From contig NZ_AXWW01000042.1 of NCBI RefSeq assembly GCF_000482865.1, positions 1 to 64,000 of the forward strand: DNA of 64,000 bases. The letters are read 5' to 3'. The notes under the pieces are model-generated. The model was not told the origin of the DNA. It did not search any database and was given only the letters and a program-made list of their open reading frames with translations. How positions within the stretch are numbered: the first letter of the stretch is position 1; every line of letters begins with the position of its first letter. The position numbers and the translations under genes were made by a program. This document shows, piece after piece, positions 28,324 to 36,600 of the stretch. Source of the stretch: Actinokineospora inagensis DSM 44258. Lineage in GTDB: Bacteria > Actinomycetota > Actinomycetes > Mycobacteriales > Pseudonocardiaceae.

Positions 28324-28809
28324 ATGGATGTCAACCGCCACCCCGGCGACGCGACCAAGGGACCGGAAGACCGGTTCTCCGGGGACGTCTGGCTCTGGCC
28401 GCGCATCGGGGCCACGCGCAACGCCGAGGTGCGCAACGTCTTGTTCACCCCGGGCTCGCGCAGCGCCTGGCACCGGCACCCGGCGGGGCAGGTTCTGCAC
28501 GTCACCGAAGGCGTTGGTGTCGTCCAGTCGCGCGGTGGCGAACGCGAGGAGATCCGCGCCGGTGACACCGTCATCTGCCACCCGGGCGAAGAACACTGGC
28601 ACGGCGCCGCTCCGGGCACCTTCATGACCCACATCGCCGTGACCGACGGCCCAACCGAATGGCACGAACACGTCACGGACGACCAGTACGCGTTCGGTGA
28701 GGCCTTGATCCAGCCCGGGTCAGTCCACCTTCCACCAGGCGAAAACGCCCGCGAAGCCGTTGGCCATGAGCAGGGCGATGGTGGCCGCGGCGCCGACGGC
28801 CTCGACTGA
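28324..28809 (+). CDS. Single-domain cupin, C terminus extended into convergent gene
   Basis: A 161-residue cupin of the (R)-mandelonitrile-lyase-like kind. Motif 1 is WHRHPAGQVLHVTEGVGVVQ with two metal His; motif 2 is GDTVICHPGEEHWHGAAPG. The normal fold ends near TEWHEHVTDDQYAFGEAL (residue about 125). The last 35 residues (PPGENAREAVGHEQGDGG) are the reverse complement of the end of the membrane-protein gene on the other strand, so the natural stop may have been lost. ATG with GAGGGG upstream, 17 bases after the MFS stop: co-transcribed with it. Substrate unknown; such cupins often sit beside TetR/MFS pairs. Confidence 0.8.
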   Translation: MDVNRHPGDATKGPEDRFSGDVWLWPRIGATRNAEVRNVLFTPGSRSAWHRHPAGQVLHVTEGVGVVQSRGGEREEIRAGDTVICHPGEEHWHGAAPGTFMTHIAVTDGPTEWHEHVTDDQYAFGEALIQPGSVHLPPGENAREAVGHEQGDGGRGADGLD

Positions 28810-29154
28810 GAAGCCGAGGGGGTGGTCGATGTCGAACCGTCCTTCGGCGCGGAAGTCGGACAGGTAGGGGATGGTGAAGATGCCGACTCCGAGCGCGAAC
28901 AGGCTTACCGCAGCGCCTAAATCTGAGGGGGCTTCGGGGCGGGTGGGGCGTGATCGGTGCAGCCAGATCGAGCGGCCGCCGGAGGCTACCGCGCCGAGGC
29001 CGGTGAGCAGGGCGATGGGGACGCCGGGGCCGCGGTAGGGGGCCAGCGCGAACAGGACGAGCAGACCGCATCCGATCACCAGGGTGATCCAGCGCAACCA
29101 CCGTCGCACCAGGGTGATCGTCGTCGGTTCCACTGCTGAGGACTTTTCGGACAC
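28720..29154 (-). CDS. Small membrane protein, four helices, unknown function
   Basis: A 144-residue integral membrane protein, not recognised as a named family. After a short Ser/Glu-rich N terminus come LRWITLVIGCGLLVLFALAP, GPGVPIALLTGLGAVASGG, LGAAVSLFALGVGIFTIPYL and AATIALLMANGFAGVFAWW. RSRPTRPEAP between helices 2 and 3 is a charged loop. GTG at 29154 is taken as start because everything upstream lacks coding character. Its last 90 bases overlap the 3' end of the cupin gene on the other strand. It is divergent from csbD-like gene 29270-29443. Confidence 0.65.
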   Translation of the reverse strand: MSEKSSAVEPTTITLVRRWLRWITLVIGCGLLVLFALAPYRGPGVPIALLTGLGAVASGGRSIWLHRSRPTRPEAPSDLGAAVSLFALGVGIFTIPYLSDFRAEGRFDIDHPLGFSVEAVGAAATIALLMANGFAGVFAWWKVD

Positions 29155-29269
29155 GGCGACCAAATTAGCCGGTCGACCTCGTGCGTGCCGCCGATTGGTT
29201 GTGGTTACGCCATTCAGCAGATGGCGTCGGGATCGGTTTGAGCACCACGGTGATTGGGCAGCCACGGGT

Positions 29270-29443
29270 ATGAGCACAGACGACAAGGTCGACGCGAAGG
29301 CAGACGAACTCAAGGGCAAGGTCAAGGAGAAGGTCGGCGACGCCACCGACGACCAGGAACTGGAAGCCGAAGGCAAGGGCGACCAAGCCAAGGGCAACCT
29401 GAAGCAGGCAGGCGAGAAAATCAAGGACGCGTTCAAGGGCTGA
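29270..29443 (+). CDS. CsbD-family stress protein
   Basis: A 57-residue, very hydrophilic protein, MSTDDKVDAKADELKGKVKE followed by KVGDATDDQELEAEGKGDQA and KGNLKQAGEKIKDAF. The repeated K-x-x-x-K-E/D and 'GKxKE..G..T.D..LEAEGK.DQ..G..KQ' pattern and the length are those of CsbD-like proteins, which are general-stress proteins of unknown mechanism, under sigma-B in Bacillus. It stands alone. No clear alternative-sigma promoter was identified at a proper distance from the start. Confidence 0.9.
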   Translation: MSTDDKVDAKADELKGKVKEKVGDATDDQELEAEGKGDQAKGNLKQAGEKIKDAFKG

Positions 29444-29456
29444 CCTTCGGGAACGA

Positions 29457-30170
29457 TCAGATCTTGACGCTGTAGGTGGCGAAAGCCCTGCCGATCACCG
29501 GCATCGCGACGTTGCGGACGGGTACGCCACCCGAGGTGGCGCCTTCCTCAGAGCCGAAATGGGCGTGCCCATGGATGGCGAGGTGGGCGCCGCACTCGTC
29601 GATGACGTCACCGAAGCGGTAACAGCCGAGGAACGGGTAGATCTCCAGAGGTTCGCCGCGCACCGTGTCCACCGTCGGCGAGTAGTGGGTCAGGACGATG
29701 CGGACGTCGCTGGTCAGGCCGCTGAGCGCGGACCGGAGGCGGTCGGCGCAGACAATCGAATGGCGGACGAAGTCCTTCATTTCCCGCTCACCGAAATTGG
29801 ATGCCCGGGTGCCCGGGAAACCGCCACCGAAACCCTTGACCCCAGCGACGCCCACCGTGTGGTCACCGATCCGAAGAGTGATCGCGTCGCCCTCCAGGAC
29901 GTGGATTCCGTTGTCCGACAGGAGAGTGGTGATGTCCTCGACCTGATCACTGTGATAGTCGTGATTGCCCAGGACCGCCACCACCGGCACCGGCAGAGCC
30001 GCGAACTCGTCGACGACCACGCGGGCCTCGTCGGGCTCTCCGCGCCGGGTCAGGTCTCCGGCCAACAGCAACACATCCGCCTGGTCGGCGAGTTGGTCGA
30101 GCGCCGGGCGGAGCGTGCCCCGGTCGCCCTCCCCCAGGTGAACATCCCCCACGGCCGCAACCCGGATCAC
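29457..30170 (-). CDS. Calcineurin-like metallophosphoesterase
   Basis: A 237-residue phosphoesterase with the full set of metal motifs: RVAAVGDVHLG (GDxH), VLLLAGDLTRRGEP (GDxx), VVAVLGNHDYHSDQV (GNHD), RIVLTHYSP (His) and LAIHGHAHFGSE (GHxH). It would act on a phosphodiester or phosphate ester in the cytoplasm; there is no signal peptide. The second of two adjacent GTG codons (30170) is preferred because GGGGG is then six bases upstream. It is a single gene convergent with csbD-like gene on one side. Substrate not determinable. Confidence 0.85.
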   Translation of the reverse strand: MIRVAAVGDVHLGEGDRGTLRPALDQLADQADVLLLAGDLTRRGEPDEARVVVDEFAALPVPVVAVLGNHDYHSDQVEDITTLLSDNGIHVLEGDAITLRIGDHTVGVAGVKGFGGGFPGTRASNFGEREMKDFVRHSIVCADRLRSALSGLTSDVRIVLTHYSPTVDTVRGEPLEIYPFLGCYRFGDVIDECGAHLAIHGHAHFGSEEGATSGGVPVRNVAMPVIGRAFATYSVKI

Positions 30171-30230
30171 CACAGTCCCCCGCTCCCCGCGGCCACCCCA
30201 GTCGAGGCCGCACACGGCATCGTACGTCGG

Positions 30231-30899
30231 TTAGGCCTGATTCCGCTTGCGCATGGAGATCTTCCGGACCTGGGGGCGAGTCGACACCTGGGACATCCGC
30301 AGCCACTCCGATTCCGGTATCGCCCGGAACAGTTCCGATGACGACGTGCGGGCGGGCGGTACATCCGGCTCTTCGTCGTTCGGGTTGAGAACTCGGCTCC
30401 AGATGTCACCGGTGACGAACCCGAGCAGGAACTCCGCGGCACCGCAGGGGAAGTACTGCAAGACGGGGTCTTCAGGTTGGATCCGCCATGCGCCTCCGTT
30501 GCTCGCCGCCACCGTCCACCGGTCGGGATCAGCGTGGTCCCGCACCCATAACAAGACGGGACGACTTGTGCGTGCCCACGGCAGTACGCCACCCGGTTCG
30601 GGGAACAGCGGAACCGGGACATCCTCGGGGTGCGACTGTCGCCAGTCCTCCAGTTCCCCCATTTCCGTCTCGAACTGCCGCACCTGATCGGGCACCCCGT
30701 CCACGACGTACGGTGGCTGGAACATGATGGAGTCCCCGTACGGCCCGAAGAAGTCTCCGGGCGGGAAAACCCGGTGCAACTCCTTGTAGTCCGCGGGCAA
30801 CCCCACCCCGAGCCGGCTTTCCACCACGTCCCAGTCGGTCCGGGCATACGACACACCGGACCAACCGGTCAACTGACTCAAATCGTCAACAGCGCTCAT
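30231..30899 (-). CDS. SMI1/KNR4 (SUKH) family immunity protein
   Basis: A 222-residue SUKH-superfamily protein. The family's signature appears as WDVVESRLGVGLPADYKELH then FPPGDFFGPYGDSIMF, with a C-terminal CGAAEFLLGFVTGDIW block. The last 40 residues are basic and Ser-rich (RKISMRKRNQA). SUKH proteins are common immunity proteins that block diverse toxin tips, often nucleases, by binding. It follows another SUKH gene by eight bases, and both follow a nuclease toxin tip, so the pair may protect against this and related toxins. Start ATG at 30899. Confidence 0.8.
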   Translation of the reverse strand: MSAVDDLSQLTGWSGVSYARTDWDVVESRLGVGLPADYKELHRVFPPGDFFGPYGDSIMFQPPYVVDGVPDQVRQFETEMGELEDWRQSHPEDVPVPLFPEPGGVLPWARTSRPVLLWVRDHADPDRWTVAASNGGAWRIQPEDPVLQYFPCGAAEFLLGFVTGDIWSRVLNPNDEEPDVPPARTSSSELFRAIPESEWLRMSQVSTRPQVRKISMRKRNQA

Positions 30900-30907
30900 C
30901 AGAATCC

Positions 30908-31447
30908 CTACTCGAAGAACAGGTCCTCGTCGGAGGCGAACTTCGGCTTGTAGTCGCGCCTCCTCAGGATCTCGCTGGGCAACTCGTCCGTCACCAGTGC
31001 GAGAAGAAACTCCACCGCACCGACGTCGAACTCCTCCCACCGGTCATTGTTGATGGCGGACGGCACCACCGGCCAGTCGTTGGGATCACCGCCATCGGTC
31101 AACCAGAACAACATGCCCGCGCCTTCCGCCCTGCACCGAGCCCAGGGCAACAAACCCGGCACATCCGGATAAACCGGGTACGGCAACTTGCGGATCGACC
31201 GCAAGATATCCAACGCCCTCGCGAACATCACCCGCAGATCGACGCAAGTCTGCGGGGAGGGCGGTTGAAGGTCCACCACCCCGCCATACGAGCCGACCGG
31301 GATCGTCTCGCCCAGCCGCTTGTAGTCATCAGGCAGAGTCAGACCGAGCGCACCTTCCGTGATCTTCCAGTCTGGAGCGAGCCTCGGTCGCCCCAACCAG
31401 CCGACCGCCACAACCAGTTCGTCAACAACCTTTGAAGACGTAACCAC
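30908..31447 (-). CDS. SMI1/KNR4 (SUKH) family immunity protein, overlaps toxin gene
   Basis: A 179-residue SUKH protein: WKITEGALGLTLPDDYKRLG, VGSYGGVVDLQPPSPQT, GAGMLFWLTDGGDPNDWPVV and FDVGAVEFLLALVTDELPSE match the blocks of the neighbouring SUKH protein in the same order. It starts at a GTG inside the end of the nuclease toxin gene, overlapping it by 26 bases in a different frame, so toxin and immunity are made together. This makes it the likely cognate immunity protein of the nuclease tip; the second SUKH gene may be a diverged copy. Confidence 0.8.
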   Translation of the reverse strand: MVTSSKVVDELVVAVGWLGRPRLAPDWKITEGALGLTLPDDYKRLGETIPVGSYGGVVDLQPPSPQTCVDLRVMFARALDILRSIRKLPYPVYPDVPGLLPWARCRAEGAGMLFWLTDGGDPNDWPVVPSAINNDRWEEFDVGAVEFLLALVTDELPSEILRRRDYKPKFASDEDLFFE

Positions 31448-32657
31448 TGCTCAATACCTCAGCCTTCGGCGTGTTGGGGATGTTCACGATACAGGTCCAG
31501 TCCTTGTTGCTGATAGCTGCCACAACAATCGAGGAGGGTACTCCGGTGTTCTTATCGGGGTAGACCGGGATGCTGACCATGAACACCGGGTCTGTGGCGA
31601 CCCTCTCCGCGATCCTGCTCTCGACCTGGTGCCACATCCATGAGTTGTTCGTCGTATCCTGATAGCACGGAACGAAGTTCTCCAACATGACGCTTGATCC
31701 GTTGAGCTTGTGCCCGATCAAGTGACACCGCGACATTCTCTTGCTCGTGTCCAGTCCCGGCAGTTCGAATGTGAGACTGGTCCGGTCCTCTTTGTTAACG
31801 GACACCACGCAGGCCATGCCCAAGGTCGCCCGATACTCGATCGAGTCCGAGGAGTCGGTAAATCTCTGGCGTTCCCCGTAGCTCTGCCAGTTGGCCTTGC
31901 AGCGGCCACCGTCGTCCTGGGTCGTCGGGCCAGAGGCCCTGCGGCCATCGCCCTCCGGGTCCTCGTCGGCGTTGACCAGCGGGAGGTTGCCCTGGCGGAC
32001 CATCTGCCCCGAGACCACCGACGCCACGACGGTGCCCATGTCGGCGACCAGCCGCTGGATCTCCGGCGAGAGGGTCGGCCCCGATGGCTGCCGCGTCAAC
32101 GGCGTCAATGCGTTGCTGAGTACCCGCATGGCCGCCGACGCGGCAGCGTCAGCGACGCCCGAGTCCTTGCCGCCCTTCTTCAGCCGCTCGGGCGGAGAAG
32201 GGACCTTTTTCTTGATCCGGGTAGGGCCACGGCCTCCCCCGTCACCGCCACCCCCTCTACCACCGCTGGTGGCCGTGGTGACGCCGGGGTTGCGCGGTCC
32301 GCACCCGATGGTGCGGCAGTTCGGAGCGTCACCGTCGCCGTCAGGCTGAGGCTGCAGCACCCGGGTGTTCCAAGCCATCCCCCGGTACCCGCACGGGCAG
32401 GAGATCGCATGGTCGATGCCCTTGAACACCTCGAAGAGCGTTCCCGTACCTCGACTGACCTGGACAGCCTGTTCAGCAAGGCTCACGGACAGGCACCCCA
32501 AGCCTGCAAGCTCACCTTCAACTGGGACAGGCAACGAGGCTAAGGCAACGCTACAGACCGTGCCTGCACCGAAATGACCGGTGGGGTCGCTGTTGTTGAC
32601 CGGGTCGCCCAGACCATAGGTGTACCGGTTGTACCCGGCTACGCCGGGGCCGAGCAC
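31422..32657 (-). CDS. 5'-truncated Rhs tip with DNA/RNA nonspecific endonuclease toxin
   Basis: Only the end of an Rhs protein remains. It opens with GYNRYTYGLGDPVNNSDPTG, the last residues of the Rhs core, then a pretoxin region with a Cys-rich patch (HAISCPCGYRGMAWNTRVL), a Gly/Arg linker and a basic stretch RIKKKVPSPPERLKKGG. The C-terminal 120 residues are an Endonuclea_NS_2/NucA-type domain: MSRCHLIGHKLNGSSVMLEN contains the catalytic His (normally in DRGH), and NFVPCYQDTTNNSWMWHQVE the metal-binding Asn. The 5' end stops at a rearrangement joint, so the gene lacks signal and YD repeats. It could serve as a swappable tip for a full-length Rhs gene. Overlaps its immunity gene. Confidence 0.8.
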   Translation of the reverse strand: MLGPGVAGYNRYTYGLGDPVNNSDPTGHFGAGTVCSVALASLPVPVEGELAGLGCLSVSLAEQAVQVSRGTGTLFEVFKGIDHAISCPCGYRGMAWNTRVLQPQPDGDGDAPNCRTIGCGPRNPGVTTATSGGRGGGGDGGGRGPTRIKKKVPSPPERLKKGGKDSGVADAAASAAMRVLSNALTPLTRQPSGPTLSPEIQRLVADMGTVVASVVSGQMVRQGNLPLVNADEDPEGDGRRASGPTTQDDGGRCKANWQSYGERQRFTDSSDSIEYRATLGMACVVSVNKEDRTSLTFELPGLDTSKRMSRCHLIGHKLNGSSVMLENFVPCYQDTTNNSWMWHQVESRIAERVATDPVFMVSIPVYPDKNTGVPSSIVVAAISNKDWTCIVNIPNTPKAEVLSSGYVFKGC

Positions 32658-32864
32658 AAGGAAGTATCGGTGCCCCTTGGCTCGATGGTCGACATCTCAG
32701 TCATTTCGGACATCAACCACCAGATGCGCGTCGGCGGACTCGGCTACGCCACTGCCGTGACCGGCGGCAGCGGCCAGCTCGATTTCACTGCCACGACAGC
32801 AGGCCGTTACCTGGTGACCCTGGTTGGTCGCGAGGCGGAGCTCGCGGTCCCGACAGTCCACTAG
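32655..32864 (+). pseudogene. Cupredoxin-like domain fragment
   Basis: The last 65 residues of a cupredoxin-type domain: VPLGSMVDISVISDINHQMR, GYATAVTGGSGQLDFTATTA, GRYLVTLVGREAELAVPTV. The layout is that of 'HVHGYD' cupredoxin proteins of actinobacteria, but the copper-site His (HVHG) is replaced by RVGG. The N-terminal half, signal peptide and start are lost at the joint with the Rhs tip on the opposite strand. Confidence 0.65.
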
Positions 32865-33674
32865 CGATAGTCATCGCGGCGCAGCAGCCTGCCGCACGCG
32901 GCTTGCGGGTAGACAGTGGCGCTCCACGCCTTGTCCGGCAAAACGCCGGCCACCACTATCGAATTCCTACGAGATGGCGGCCGCATTGTCGCGAAAGACG
33001 CGGCCATATTTAATTCAGTGCTGTCATTGACGTGGACACCGTCATCGACAAACTAGCCGTACGCCTGCGACATGGTGATCGACCCGCATGGCGGCCGCAG
33101 ACCGGCCGAAGTCAACGGCAAGGTGACGCACTGCCCATCCTGGGGGTCTACCAGAGCGGCCACGACGGGTCGTCCACCGCGCCGAGGAGACGAAACCTGG
33201 CGGTACCGGCCCCCATCGGTCTGCCGCAACCCACGGTCCCGGTTGGCGACCACCCCAGGGCAGGGGCACCAGTTCGTTCGTCCAAGCGATCGAGCGGTAC
33301 CTGATCGAAACCGATGCGGAAGCGCGTCAGTGAATCCATTTCAGAGACCCTTTGCTGGTCTTGGTCCTGCCCAACTTGGACGTGGTCGACGGTGGCCTAG
33401 CGGCTGACCGCGCAAGGCGCTGCGCTCGCCGAGTTCACGTCCGGGATGCGGCAGGACGCGAGGGCCTCGACTGGGGTGACGTCGCCCGGTCGGCGCCTGA
33501 CTGTTGTCGGGGTTGGTGTGGTGTTCATCTCGAATTGTGGTTGGGGGGTGGGGGTGGTCTAGGTTTCGCGATCGTGGGTTCCGCTGGGTGGGGTTGGGGT
33601 GGCGGGGGTGGGGTGCCGGGGGTAGGCGGACCGGGGTCTCGGATGGACTGTGTGTGGGGGGCGGTGGGGCTCCG
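32865..33674. other. Long gene-free stretch ending in a G-rich tract
   Basis: About 800 bases without a credible gene; small open frames lack motifs and ribosome binding sites. From about 33520 to 33670 the plus strand is extremely G-rich with many runs of three to six G separated by one to six bases, then the 21-base block shared with the next giant gene. This must contain the promoter and leader of the giant gene at 33675. Confidence 0.5.
33624..33644 (+). promoter_or_regulatory. 21-base block shared upstream of both giant genes, copy 1
   Basis: AGGCGGACC-G-GGGTCTCGGAT, ending 30 bases before the GTG start. The same block with one change (A for G) lies at the same distance before the second giant gene. 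Role unknown; a promoter or leader element is possible. Confidence 0.45.
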
Positions 33675-36600
33675 GTGGCGATGATGGTTCCCGATGACGT
33701 GCGCCGGTTGTTCCTGGTCATCACCGGGGAGGAGTGGCCGGACGCGGACGAGGGCAGGCTGCACGGGTTGGCGGAGGCCTGGGAGACGGCGGGGCGGCGG
33801 CTTTCGGGGGAGTTGGGGCCGGAGTTGCGGCGGGCGGTGGGGGCGATCCGGTCGACGTTTTCGGGGGAGGCGGAGCTGGCGTTCGCGGGGCGGGTGGCGC
33901 CGTTCGTGGAGGGGGCGGACAACTACGTCGACGCGGCGGCGGGGCAGTTTCACGGGTTGGCGCAGTACCTGCACGACCTGGCTGTTGACGTGGAGTACGT
34001 CAAGCTGGTGTCCGTGTTGAGCCTGGTGGCCCTCGCGGTGGAGATCGGGTGGGCGGCGGCCGCGGCGGCGGAGACCGGTGGGGCGAGCATGGTGTGGCTG
34101 GCGCAGCGGGTGGCGCTGGTGCGGTACCTGCTCAAGTCGGCGTTGGGGCGGTTGGCGTTGCGGTTGGCGCAGGCCGAGCTGGTGGGTATGGCGTTCCAGG
34201 CGGTCATCGACGTCATCGCGCAGGGGGTGCAGTTCGCGATGGGCACCCGACACACCTGGAACACCGGCTACACGACCACGGCGCTCGCCGTGGGTGCGCT
34301 GGGTGGCGTGTTGATGCTCCCGTTGTCCGCCGTTGGGGAGGTGCTGGCGCGGGCGGCGGCGCAGGGGGTCGAGTCCGTTGTGGCCAAATTCGCCAAGTTC
34401 GCGAAGACCATTCCGGCGTGGGCGCACACGGTGCCGGAGTTGGTGTCGGAGATCGGGGTTGAGGCGTTCCACGAGGTGTTCACCGAGACCCTCTACAACT
34501 TCCTGACCACCGGCGAGTTCAGCATGAACGTGTTCTCCGCGACCTCCGGCGGTTTCTCCGGTGCGGGTGGCGCCGCCGGGCGAGCCGTCCGGCACCGGGG
34601 AACCGGTCACCTGGCCGTCGTGCCGCAGATCCACAGTGGACACCACGAGATATCCACAATGGACCACAAGGTGCCTGTTCCCCGGCTGCAGGACACGACG
34701 ATCGTGGCCGCGCCGCCTGTCGACCCGCACCTGGTCACCGGCAGCATGCAGGCGAGCACCATCACACCCGTTGCCGCCCGCGCCAAGGCGCCCGCACCGA
34801 CCACCGCCGCGAATCAGGCGAGCTCGATGGCCGCTGACGCGAGCAATCGCGCGGCGCGGGTGGAGTTGGGTACACAGTGGACCGATCAGCCGAGCAGTCC
34901 GGTGCGGGCGTTGACGACCGTGCCGGGCGCGACGGAATTCGTCGTGCCGGAGGCCGGTAACGGCGGCGGGCGGATGGAGGCGGTGGCGATCGGCGCCGTC
35001 CAGGATGGGCCGCGCGGGCAGGTCGGCGCGGCCGAGTTCTCCGGCGACACCCGGCCCGGGACGGTCGCACCCGCGGTGGGGATGGACTCGGTCCCGAGCA
35101 CAACGGCGAACACTGCCTCGCCGGTCCACGCACGTGCTGCGAGGACCACGCAGCCTGAGTCGACCAGGGTGGACGCGACCGAGCAGCGGACCGCGGCGAA
35201 GACGTTCAGCCCGGTGGTGCGCCCGGCGACCGCCGATCCGGTGCTCGCGGCGCTGACCGGGCAGCGGTTCGTCGACTTCCGCACGTGGCTACCGCAGATC
35301 AACACTGTCCAGGGGACACTCAACTGTGTCTACACGAGCACGGCGGTCTTGGACACCTGGTGGGGATCTCCCACCACCGCCGAGCCCCAACAGGGAAAGA
35401 TCGATGAGCTGCGGGATCGCGCCGGATTCGATGTGGAGGTCGTCGGCTACGGCTCCCCCGCGATCGACCGGGTGGCGCGCAGGCTGCTGGCAGAAGGCCC
35501 TGGGTCGTCGGCCATGGTGGTTCGCTCCCTGGCGGGGGCGGACATTTCCCACGCGTGGAACCTGCTCAACCAGGACGGCGTCGTGTACCACGTGGACGGC
35601 CAGTCCGGGAAGTGGTGGGATTCGGCGAAGGGACCGCGTGACCCCAAGCTCGTCGGCAAGATCCAGACGATCGCGGTGGGTCCGACTGGGCACCACATCT
35701 CCTTCGCGTCCGAGGTGGGCGCACCCGGCGAGGCGCTGGCCGCTGTGGACGGCTACCTGGAGGTGGCCGCGTCGTTGAGCAGCGCGGCCCGGCAGCTCGG
35801 CTGGTCCAGACCTGGGATCATCGAGGCCGCGGAAGCGTTCGTGGCGATGGACGCGACCGAGCAGCTAACCGGGTTCTACGAGGACCTGGGCGGACAGGCG
35901 CTGCCCGACGTGCTCGCCGGGATCGCGTCGCGCGAGCAGGCGTTGGTCGACTACGACACGCGCATCGACAGCCTCAAGGCGAGGTTGGCCAAGATAGCCC
36001 GAGCGAGCGAGACGGCCGACGCGGCGACGCGGGACCGGATGTCCGTCGCGGCGGTCAACGGCAACGAGTCCCTGACCTTGCTCACCCACGACCGGGACAC
36101 CGCGTGGGCGGAGTTGGCCGACTTGCGTCGCAAGGCGGATTCCGCCGCCAGTACCGCCGACGCGGCTCGACGGACGTTGGCGGTGAAGGCCGCGTCCGAC
36201 GCCGCCCACGCGGCACACGCCGACTCCGGGCCGTCGAAGGCGTGGGTGCGGCGGGACGAGAAGGACGTGACCAAGGCGCGTGCCGACCTGGCGGCGCTGC
36301 CTCCCGCCACTGACCGGGCCACGTGGGACACCCACGTCGAGCGGCACGTCAAGACGAGCTTGGAGGCCGCCCACGACGCCATCGTCGAGTACCGGCGGGC
36401 CAGGAAGGCGTACACGCAAGTCAGGGGCGCGGCCACTGATGCCGTGGCGTTGAGCCACAACGATGTCGAGCGGAGCGTGGTCCTGCTGCGCGGCCTGCCG
36501 GTGGGCGACCGCGTCGAGGTGGTGCGGGTCGACGTGGCACCGTTGGCCAGGGCGGTCATGGGTCTGGCCACGAGCCTGGAGCGGACGTCCGCACTCGCGC

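Noticed and set aside
26257-28809. An 850-residue plus-strand open frame spanning TetR, MFS and cupin
   Set aside because: Only its middle (27235-27525, shifted MFS) and end (cupin from 28324) are real; the first part is antisense to the TetR gene.
29235-29275. Sigma-B-like promoter (GTTT ... GGGTA) before the CsbD-like gene
   Set aside because: The GGGTA element would overlap the start codon and the spacing is too long.
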